The notes under the pieces were generated by a model, which saw only the letters and a program-made list of their open reading frames with translations, had not been told where the DNA came from and did no database searches. The translations under genes and the position numbers were made by a program. Shown in pieces: positions 1 through 5,120 of a stretch of 8,213 bases of DNA. Numbering within the stretch: the stretch's first letter is position 1; the number at the start of each line of letters is the position of its first letter. This DNA comes from an uncultured Collinsella sp. (GTDB taxonomy: Bacteria > Actinomycetota > Coriobacteriia > Coriobacteriales > Coriobacteriaceae). Location: positions 1-8,213 of the forward strand of contig CAAENO010000119.1 of NCBI GenBank assembly GCA_900757385.1, given 5' to 3'.

Positions 1-430
1 GGTTGAGCCACCAGCCGATGAGGAAGAAAATCGCCATGGGAAGGACGAGCGTGAGCAAGTAGTAAGTCATCAGGCCCGAGTTCTTATCGGGAACCACCGA
101 CTCCAGCGAGGCGCCGGCCTCGAGCACGCGATCGGTAAAGCCTGTGTCACTCGGCACGCCGGTCGTCTTATAGGCGATGTTCTCGTCCTCGCCCTTCTTG
201 GTGTAATAAATGGTGTAATCGTCGGTGTTATATTCGACCTTGTCGACGCTCTTCTTGTCGAGTGCTTTGACAAACGTCGAGTAATCGGTCTTCGTAATCT
301 GCTGCGTGTGACCGATGTTGGGGAACAGAACGGTCGAGAGCACGAGGTAGACGACGAAGGCGATGAGCACGTAGAGGATCATATTCCTTCTACGTTTGTT
401 GTCATCCATCTCCATCTGCTTGAACTCCAT
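1..430 (-). CDS. ftsH: ATP-dependent zinc metalloprotease FtsH, N-terminal part (cut by window edge)
   Basis: This is the N-terminal 143 residues of FtsH, the membrane-anchored AAA+ protease that degrades misfolded membrane proteins and some regulators. I translated it directly from the reverse strand without a stop. A short charged start (MEFKQMEMDDNKRRR) is followed by TM1 at about residues 17-36. A periplasm-side domain with the family-typical opening ITKTDYSTFVKAL spans about 46-120, and TM2 (LLTLVLPMAIFFLIGWW) begins near 125. The AAA+ and HExxH protease domains lie beyond the left edge. The start is uncertain. ATG at 430 has no clear Shine-Dalgarno (SD) sequence. ATG at 415 in the same frame has a GGAG about 10 nt upstream, inside the first codons. 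The gene diverges from the adenosyltransferase gene across 77 bp. Family identity is secure from the TM-domain-TM layout and sequence style; the function is family knowledge. Confidence 0.88.
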   Translation of the reverse strand, partial: MEFKQMEMDDNKRRRNMILYVLIAFVVYLVLSTVLFPNIGHTQQITKTDYSTFVKALDKKSVDKVEYNTDDYTIYYTKKGEDENIAYKTTGVPSDTGFTDRVLEAGASLESVVPDKNSGLMTYYLLTLVLPMAIFFLIGWWLN

Positions 431-452
431 CTATTGGGGTTGATAATGATGT

Positions 453-481
453 TTTAAATACCCAACACGCGCGGCTATAAA
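453..481 (+). promoter_or_regulatory. Candidate promoter for the corrinoid adenosyltransferase gene
   Basis: The -35-like TTTAAA (453-458; 4 of 6 to consensus) is separated by 17 bp from TATAAA (476-481; 5 of 6). Transcription would start near 488, leaving a leader of about 20 nt before the ATG at 508. GAAAGGA at 496-502 supplies the ribosome-binding site with 5-nt spacing. I see no convincing promoter for ftsH on the other strand of the same gap. Assigned by eye from consensus only. Confidence 0.4.
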
Positions 482-507
482 CCGATATTCATCACGAAAG
501 GACAGAT

Positions 508-993
508 ATGGCATCGCTGGAAGTCGGCAAGGTTCAGATTTATACGGGCGACGGCAAGGGCAAAACCACGGCCGCGCTGGGACTCGCTATGCGCGCCACG
601 GGATATGGACTCAACGTGCTTATACTGCAGTTTGCGAAGAAGCTGCACTGCGCAGAACACGATGCTGCACCGCAACTGGGCCTACGTATCGTGCAGGCCG
701 ACCGCGATACGCCCGAAGCCTGCGCCGCGCAGATTATGGAGCTTGCGCGCAAACAGATCTCGCAGGTCGACGTGCTCATTCTGGACGAACTCGGCGAGGC
801 GATGCGCCGCGGATTTGTGACGCGCGAGGATGTCGAAGCACTGATCGCGATAAAGCCTGCCACCACGGAGCTCGTGCTCACCGGACGCGGGCTGCTGCCC
901 CTCGCAGATCTGGCGGACCTGGTCACCGAAATGCGCCCCGTCAAACACTACTTCGACGAAGGCCTCCTAGCCCGCCAAGGCATCGAATACTAA
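508..993 (+). CDS. CobA/CobO/BtuR-family corrinoid adenosyltransferase (small variant)
   Basis: The 161-residue product matches the ATP:corrinoid adenosyltransferase family, which transfers the 5'-deoxyadenosyl group of ATP to Co(I) corrinoids in cobalamin synthesis or salvage. The family P-loop is present (TGDGKGKTT, 13-21). So are the Walker B-like strand VLILDEL (89-95), TGRG (125-128), the ADLVTEMRPVKH block (136-147) and the C-terminal GIEY (158-161). It is shorter than the roughly 196-residue enterobacterial BtuR/CobA. The missing residues lie mainly between positions 43 and 70, where the Phe/Trp (FTW) segment that closes over the corrin should be. No other cobalamin gene is nearby, so salvage or a diverged role is possible. 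The ATG has a good SD sequence (GAAAGGA, 5 nt away). The stop abuts the long inverted repeat. Family assignment is firm, but the exact substrate is not shown; I therefore give no symbol. Confidence 0.85.
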   Translation: MASLEVGKVQIYTGDGKGKTTAALGLAMRATGYGLNVLILQFAKKLHCAEHDAAPQLGLRIVQADRDTPEACAAQIMELARKQISQVDVLILDELGEAMRRGFVTREDVEALIAIKPATTELVLTGRGLLPLADLADLVTEMRPVKHYFDEGLLARQGIEY

Positions 994-1080
994 ATGAGCC
1001 GAAGGGGACGGAGGAAAACGGATCATTGGACCTGCGATAAGGCGAAATGATCCGCTTTCCTCCGTCCCCTTCGGATCATT
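993..1080. repeat. Long inverted repeat filling the gap between two convergent stops; likely bidirectional terminator and/or REP/MITE-like element
   Basis: The arms are 993-1027 and 1046-1080 (35 nt each), with an 18-nt loop at 1028-1045. Pairing by eye gives 33 of 35 matches. The core 29-bp arms (999-1027 / 1046-1074) have one mismatch, A1018 against C1055, which becomes a G-U wobble in minus-strand RNA. The second mismatch is G998/A1075. The left arm contains GAAGGGGACGGAGGAAA. An additional direct repeat, CGGATCATT, occurs at 1019-1027 and 1072-1080, so part of the right arm can pair in an alternative way. The element touches both stop codons: TAA at 991-993 (plus) and TTA at 1079-1081 (minus). 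There is no U-tract, so a classical Rho-independent terminator is not shown. A multicopy intergenic repeat is inferred, not verified. Confidence 0.85.
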
Positions 1081-2428
1081 AGGCGGTGGCGCGGCCTAGC
1101 CAGTTGCCGCTGTGGTGGTAAATGATGAACATCGTGGCGGTGATGAGCCAGGTTACGGGGTAGACCAGCAGCAGGTGCTCAATCGACGGATCGAACGGCA
1201 TAATCGCAAACACCCAGATCACCCTGAGCACGACGGTGCCAAAAATCGTGAGCAGCATGGGCTGCAAGCTCACGCCGGCACCGCGAATGGATCCCGACGC
1301 GTTCTCGATAATCGAGAAAATCGCATAAAACGGAGCAATGAAATGGAGGATGGTCTTGGTGTACGCCGAAATCGAAGCATCGTCGACAAACAGACGCGAC
1401 AGAGGACCCGAGAACACCAGCAGCACGGCAGACAGGCCACCAATGAGCATAAACGACAGCACGAGCGACGTATGGTAGCCCTTGCGCATGCGCTCGTAGT
1501 TGCGCGCGCCAAAGTTCTGCGCCGAGAACGTGGTGATCGACACGCCAAGCGCCTCGGTAACCATCCAGACAATGCCATCTAAGCGGCCCGAAAGACCCCA
1601 CGCCGTGGTGACATCGGCGCCAAACGAGTTGACCGACACCTGAATCAAAACGTTGGAAATCGAATACGCAGCAGACTGAAAGCCAAGCGGCAGACCACAC
1701 GAGATCATGCTCTTACAAATGCCCGGATCAATGCCGAGCTTGGACAGCGAAAGCCGCCACGCACCCGGTGCGTGCATCATACGAATCACGATCATCGTGG
1801 CGTTGGAGCAAATGGTCAGCGCCACCGCGATGCCGCAGCCCAGAGCCTCCATATGAAGCACGGCAACGAAGATGACATCCAGCACCGCATTAACAAGACA
1901 GCCGGAAGCGATGATCACAGCAGGCCCGCGCGTGTCGCCCACGGCGCGCAGCAGTGCCGTTCCCATATTGAGCAGCAGCGCCGCAACCATGGCGGCAAAA
2001 TAGCAACGAGCATAGGCCACGCCCTCAGCCAATAGTTCATGCGGCGTGTTCATAAGTACCAGCATGGGCTCAACGAACACTATGCCAAGAATCGAGAAAA
2101 CGATACCGCCCACCAGCGCGAGCGTCATGGCCGTATGGACCGAACGACTCAGTCGCTCATCATCGTGCTGGCCAAAATACTGACCGGTAATGACCGCGCA
2201 GCCGGCGCCGACGCCAACGCAAAAGCCAATGCAGAGCTCGGTGAGCACCATCGTGGCTTGAATGCCGCCCAGTGCGAGCTTGCCGCCAAACTGACCGACG
2301 ATATAGGTACCGATAAGCGTGTAGGCCTGCTGAAAAAACGAACTAAAAAAGATGGGAACGCACAGCGAAAGCAGCTGCTGCCAAATGACACCCTGCGTTA
2401 CATCGATAGCCGTAGATTTCTTAGCCAC
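1079..2428 (-). CDS. MATE-family multidrug/metabolite efflux transporter
   Basis: This is a polytopic inner-membrane protein of 449 residues from the preferred start, the usual length for MATE (multidrug and toxin extrusion) cation antiporters. It has about 12 hydrophobic segments in the two-lobed pattern. Family-typical stretches include IWQQLLSLCVPIFFSSFFQQAYTL at the start of TM1, ALLRAVGDTRGP in the first half, and the second-half repeat beginning near ICKSMISCGLPLGFQSAAYS with TTFSAQNFGARN after it. I chose the GTG at 2426-2428 because GGGGAGGG (2432-2439) lies just upstream and the protein then begins VAKKSTAID. An upstream in-frame TTG (2461) would add 11 residues and has no SD sequence. 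Residue 40 is Gly where the family usually has a TM1 Asp. The substrate cannot be told. The 125-bp gap to the upstream methyltransferase gene has no clear terminator, so co-transcription is possible. Confidence 0.9.
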   Translation of the reverse strand: MAKKSTAIDVTQGVIWQQLLSLCVPIFFSSFFQQAYTLIGTYIVGQFGGKLALGGIQATMVLTELCIGFCVGVGAGCAVITGQYFGQHDDERLSRSVHTAMTLALVGGIVFSILGIVFVEPMLVLMNTPHELLAEGVAYARCYFAAMVAALLLNMGTALLRAVGDTRGPAVIIASGCLVNAVLDVIFVAVLHMEALGCGIAVALTICSNATMIVIRMMHAPGAWRLSLSKLGIDPGICKSMISCGLPLGFQSAAYSISNVLIQVSVNSFGADVTTAWGLSGRLDGIVWMVTEALGVSITTFSAQNFGARNYERMRKGYHTSLVLSFMLIGGLSAVLLVFSGPLSRLFVDDASISAYTKTILHFIAPFYAIFSIIENASGSIRGAGVSLQPMLLTIFGTVVLRVIWVFAIMPFDPSIEHLLLVYPVTWLITATMFIIYHHSGNWLGRATA

Positions 2429-2553
2429 ACGCCCTCCCCAAAAGCGCACGTCAACCGACAAAACAGCAAATTAAAACCAAAGCCAATACCAGCTTAGCAC
2501 CGACCGGCGTCGACCGAAACACCCCGAATCAGAGCCCGGTGCGAACTATCTGC

Positions 2554-3468
2554 CTAGTGATACAGCCCCGGCTGATAGTGATACTCATTGCTCACATGCG
2601 GGCACAGCTGCCAGAAGGCAACAGCGCTTGCCGCGGCCACGTTGAGCGAATCGACCCCATGCGCCATCGGAATGCGCACGGCCCGGTCGCAGCCCGCAAT
2701 GGTCTTTGCACCCAAGCCGGCACCCTCGGTACCCATAAAGATCGCCAAGCGATCAATCTTCTGCAGCACAGGATCATCAAGCGAAACAGAGTCGTCCGTC
2801 AACGCCATGGCGGCACAGGTAAATCCGGCATCGTGCAGCGCCGCCAGGCCATCATGCGGCCACACGCGTGCCTCGCTGCCAATACGAGTCCACGGCACCT
2901 GAAAGACCGTGCCCATGCTCACACGGGCGGAACGACGATACAGCGGATCGCAGCACGTAGGGCTGACCAAAATACCGTCAACATTCAATGCGGCAGCCGA
3001 GCGGAAAATCGCGCCCACATTGGTATGGTCGACAATGCCTTCGAGCACGCACACGCGCACCGGGCGCTCCCCCGCCGCCTCAACGACGCCGCCGAGGAAC
3101 TCATCGACCGGAATCTGTCGCGGGCGACGAAACGCCGCCAGCGCGCCGCGCGTCACATTAAAGCCCGTCAGCTGCTCCATGAGCTCCATCGAGGCCACAA
3201 ACACGGGAACCGGGCCCTCACCGTCGCGCGAGGACAGGCGCTCAAACAGCGGCATCATCTGCTCGAGCCAGCGCTCGCCCAAAAGAAAACTCACCGGCTC
3301 GTATCCGGCGCGCACCGCACGCTCGATGACCTTGGCACTCTCCGCGATAAAGATGCCCTTTTGCGGCTCCAGTACGCAACGTAGCTCACGCTCCGTCAGT
3401 CGCACGTAGGCATCGAGCCGCTCGTCCTCGAGCGAATCGATTCGCAGCACCTCAACGGCATCAGTCAT
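2554..3468 (-). CDS. SpoU/TrmH (SPOUT)-family RNA methyltransferase
   Basis: This 304-residue protein is a SAM-dependent 2'-O-ribose methyltransferase of rRNA or tRNA by family. The N-terminal part (about 25-115) matches the substrate-binding domain of the class (ERELRCVLEPQKGIFIAES, then NVTRGALAAFRRP). The C-terminal SPOUT knot domain carries motif 1 (HTNVGAIFRSAAAL, Asn150 and Arg156), motif 2 (FMGTEGAGL, 244-252) and motif 3 (IPMAHGVDSLNVAAASAVAFW, 266-286). The segment PTCCDPLYRRSARVSMG (170-186) is a recognisable feature of one SpoU subgroup. The target nucleotide cannot be told from sequence. The ATG at 3468 has a weak ribosome-binding site (GAAGGG is about 15 nt away). TATAAG at 3489-3494 could be a -10 box giving a very short leader, but no -35 partner is clear. 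The MATE gene follows 125 bp downstream on the same strand. Confidence 0.9.
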   Translation of the reverse strand: MTDAVEVLRIDSLEDERLDAYVRLTERELRCVLEPQKGIFIAESAKVIERAVRAGYEPVSFLLGERWLEQMMPLFERLSSRDGEGPVPVFVASMELMEQLTGFNVTRGALAAFRRPRQIPVDEFLGGVVEAAGERPVRVCVLEGIVDHTNVGAIFRSAAALNVDGILVSPTCCDPLYRRSARVSMGTVFQVPWTRIGSEARVWPHDGLAALHDAGFTCAAMALTDDSVSLDDPVLQKIDRLAIFMGTEGAGLGAKTIAGCDRAVRIPMAHGVDSLNVAAASAVAFWQLCPHVSNEYHYQPGLYH

Positions 3469-3508
3469 AGCAGCTAGCCCATACCCTTCTTATAGCAGCA
3501 TCTATATC

Positions 3509-3533
3509 AAACGAGGCGACGCCAGGCGCCGCC
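3509..3533 (-). terminator. GC-rich hairpin after folA, possible weak terminator
   Basis: On the minus strand an 8-bp stem (3526-3533 with 3515-3522, one G-U wobble) closes a 3-nt loop (3523-3525). It is followed by TCGTTT. It lies about 45 nt after the folA stop and before the methyltransferase start, so it could separate the thyA-folA operon from downstream genes. The T-run is short, so termination efficiency is uncertain. The wobble is A/C on the plus strand, which favours function on the minus strand. Confidence 0.45.
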
Positions 3534-3577
3534 CCCTCAATCATTCCAACCCGATCAAATCGCAGGCAAAAGGAGCT

Positions 3578-4096
3578 TTAGGCATCGACGCGACGATACG
3601 TCACGAACTCATAATCGACGCCTTCATCGCCCTCGCCCTCAGCAATCGTGGCAACCCCGTCGCGCCGTGCGACTTCCCACGCAGGATCGGTATCCAAATT
3701 GGGAAAATACGTATCCACGGCATGAATGCAATGATTGTGCGTGACCTCGGCCTCTGCGCAATACGGCAAAAACTGTCGATAGACATCGCCGCCACCGATC
3801 ACCCGCGCAACGGGCTCATCGGCAACCGCGGCGAGCGCCTCATCGATACTATGCACCACGTCGACGCCCTCAGGGGCAAAGTCCTTGTCGCGCGTGAGCA
3901 CGATATTGCGGCGGTTCTTGAGCGGGCGCCCACCGGGAAAACTCAGCAGCGTCTTGCGCCCCATAATGACCGGATGGCCTTTAGTGCACGCCACAAAATG
4001 GCGCATGTCGGCGCGATTGGACACCACCATGTCGCCCTCGCAGCCAATGCCCCAGTCGTCACACACGGCAACGATGGCAGAAAGCTTACACGTCAT
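3578..4096 (-). CDS. folA: Dihydrofolate reductase
   Basis: The enzyme reduces dihydrofolate to tetrahydrofolate with NADPH and so restores the folate oxidised by ThyA. The product has 172 residues, close to the bacterial norm of about 160-170. It begins MTCKLSAIVAVCDDWGIG. The active-site acid is Asp30 in SNRADMRHF, the NADPH-binding block is GHPVIMGRKTLLSFPGGRPLKNRRNIVLTRD (40-70), and the second nucleotide-binding motif is VIGGGDVYRQF (99-109). The C-terminal DTYFPNLD block is present. The usual Pro-Trp of the Met20 loop is replaced by Val-Val (24-25). I chose the ATG at 4094-4096 because AGGTGG (4102-4107) lies 5 nt upstream. An in-frame GTG at 4103-4105, immediately after the thyA stop, would add three residues. 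It is almost certainly translationally coupled to thyA. Confidence 0.95.
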   Translation of the reverse strand: MTCKLSAIVAVCDDWGIGCEGDMVVSNRADMRHFVACTKGHPVIMGRKTLLSFPGGRPLKNRRNIVLTRDKDFAPEGVDVVHSIDEALAAVADEPVARVIGGGDVYRQFLPYCAEAEVTHNHCIHAVDTYFPNLDTDPAWEVARRDGVATIAEGEGDEGVDYEFVTYRRVDA

Positions 4097-4105
4097 AAGC
4101 GCCAC

Positions 4106-4954
4106 CTACACCGCAATGGGGATGTTCTTGACCTGCGGACCGTGCTCGTAGCCCTCGACGATCAGATCGTCGGTCGTAAACGCGTAGAAATCGTGCACGT
4201 CAGGATTGAGCGAAACCTTAGGGGCAGCAAACTGCGGACGCTCGATAAGTTCGCGGACGATATCGACATGACGATCGTAAATGTGGGCATCGGCAATCAC
4301 ATGCAACAGCTCACCGGGAATCATATCGACGGACTGTGCGACCATCATCAACAAAATGGCGTACTGGCACACGTTCCAGTTGTTCGCGGCCAAGATATCC
4401 TGACTACGCTGGTTGAGAATCATATTGAGCGTCGGCTTGTCGTCCTGCGGACGCTGCGTGACGTTATAGGTCACGCTGTAGGCGCACGGATACAGGTGCA
4501 TCTCGGACAGGTCGCTAAACACGTACGTGTTGGTCATGATACGGCGGCTGTACGGCGTTTGTTTAAGGTCATACAGCACGCGGTCCATCTGGTCAAAATC
4601 ACCCTCGGCATAATGGCTCTTCTGACCAATCTGGTATCCGTAGGCCTTACCGATGGAGCCGGTCTCGTCAGCCCACTCGTCCCAAATATGGCTGTTGAGG
4701 TCATGCACGTTATTGGACTTCTTTTGATAGATCCATAGGATCTCGTCCATAGCGGACTTAAGCGCCGTACGACGCAGGGTAAGCGCCGGGAACTCCTCAC
4801 GCAGGTCGTAGCGAGCCGTAACGCCAAAGTTTTTAATGGTATAGGCAGGGGTGCCGTCCTCCCACACCGGTCGGACCTTTTGTCCCTCGGTGGTGGTGCC
4901 ATGGTCCAGAATGTCGCGGCACATGGCTACAAACTGTTGATCAGCTTTGCTCAT
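4106..4954 (-). CDS. thyA: Thymidylate synthase (ThyA type)
   Basis: The enzyme makes dTMP from dUMP using 5,10-methylene-THF as carbon donor and reductant; DHFR encoded next door regenerates the folate. The product has 282 residues. Visible active-site elements are Arg137-Arg138 (YSRRIM), the catalytic Cys157 (LYPCAYS), RSQD (183-186) with Asn194 (NNWNVCQYA), His224 and Tyr226 (ADAHIYDRH), and the C-terminal IPIAV that closes over the site. The segments LWIYQKKSNNVHDLN (73-87) and VHDFYAFTTDDL (253-264) resemble, from memory, the Bacillus ThyA/phage phi3T branch more than E. coli ThyA. The ATG at 4952-4954 has a textbook SD sequence (AGGAGGG, 3-nt gap). The open frame continues upstream to 5218, but that part overlaps the promoter and the neighbouring gene and is rejected. 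The stop is at 4106-4108, with folA starting 9 nt later. Confidence 0.97.
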   Translation of the reverse strand: MSKADQQFVAMCRDILDHGTTTEGQKVRPVWEDGTPAYTIKNFGVTARYDLREEFPALTLRRTALKSAMDEILWIYQKKSNNVHDLNSHIWDEWADETGSIGKAYGYQIGQKSHYAEGDFDQMDRVLYDLKQTPYSRRIMTNTYVFSDLSEMHLYPCAYSVTYNVTQRPQDDKPTLNMILNQRSQDILAANNWNVCQYAILLMMVAQSVDMIPGELLHVIADAHIYDRHVDIVRELIERPQFAAPKVSLNPDVHDFYAFTTDDLIVEGYEHGPQVKNIPIAV

Positions 4955-4971
4955 TGACCCTCCTGTCAGTC

Positions 4972-4997
4972 GGCTATAAGCGAGATTCATTATAGCC
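4972..4997. promoter_or_regulatory. Perfect 8-bp dyad over the thyA -10 box, candidate operator
   Basis: GGCTATAA (4972-4979) and its exact reverse complement TTATAGCC (4990-4997) are separated by 10 nt. The half-site centres are 18 bp apart, suitable for a dimer on one DNA face. The right half contains the predicted thyA -10 hexamer, and the left half lies in the thyA leader, so a bound protein would block transcription start. No specific regulator is recognised. The half-site is also an AT-rich -10-like word, so the symmetry could come from two opposed -10-like sequences. Confidence 0.35.
4989..4994 (-). promoter_or_regulatory. thyA promoter -10 box
   Basis: On the minus strand the hexamer is TATAAT, a perfect sigma-70-type -10. 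Transcription would start near 4982 and leave a leader of about 28 nt before the thyA ATG. No good -35 hexamer is found 16-18 bp upstream; that stretch is very GC-rich. The box might depend on an activator or simply be a promoter with a weak -35. Confidence 0.55.
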
Positions 4998-5040
4998 CAG
5001 GCGCACGCGGCCCCACAGCCCAAACATAAGCCCTCATTTT

Positions 5041-5054
5041 CTGACATATGCCAA
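5041..5054. promoter_or_regulatory. Imperfect second copy of the palindromic site
   Basis: CTGACATATGCCAA matches 12 of 14 positions of the perfect palindrome at 5094-5107, including the first ten bases exactly. The two copies are 53 bp apart, close to five helical turns. It lies between the thyA -10 box and the promoter region of the DUF134-NifX gene, so a protein bridging the two sites could affect both directions. Candidate only. Confidence 0.4.
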
Positions 5055-5061
5055 AAATAAC

Positions 5062-5089
5062 TTGTGCGCTTCCGCATGCGCGCTATCCT
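5062..5089 (+). promoter_or_regulatory. Weak candidate promoter for the DUF134-NifX gene
   Basis: TTGTGC (5062-5067) and TATCCT (5084-5089) are separated by 16 bp. If used, transcription would begin near 5096, inside the palindrome at 5094-5107. Both hexamers are only partial matches (3 of 6 and 4 of 6). Confidence 0.25.
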
Positions 5090-5093
5090 ATTA

Positions 5094-5107
5094 CTGACAT
5101 ATGTCAG
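5094..5107. promoter_or_regulatory. Perfect 14-bp palindrome, candidate operator
   Basis: CTGACATATGTCAG reads identically on both strands. It ends 13 nt before the ATG at 5121 and just upstream of the SD sequence GGAG (5112-5115), overlapping the expected transcription start. Position and symmetry suggest a repressor site. The downstream gene itself encodes an HTH domain, so autoregulation is a natural inference. No known regulator motif is assigned. Confidence 0.5.
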
Positions 5108-5120
5108 ATTTGGAGAGTGT

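Noticed and set aside
2429..2553. Direct repeat CGGTCG / CGGTCG and a TGCTAAGCT -10-like sequence upstream of the MATE gene
   Set aside because: Two short repeats and a weak hexamer without a convincing -35; not enough to call a promoter, operator or terminator.
2539..3384. Plus-strand open frame of 281 codons opposite the RNA methyltransferase
   Set aside because: Antisense shadow with His/Arg-rich composition; the opposite strand carries full SPOUT motifs.
3722..4738. Plus-strand open frame of 338 codons opposite folA and thyA
   Set aside because: It crosses the junction of two well-supported genes on the opposite strand and has no family features.
5064..5120. Earlier ATG (5064) for the DUF134-NifX gene adding 19 residues
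   Set aside because: The extension crosses the palindrome and has no SD sequence, and DUF134 proteins normally begin just before the basic RR-V segment as at 5121.
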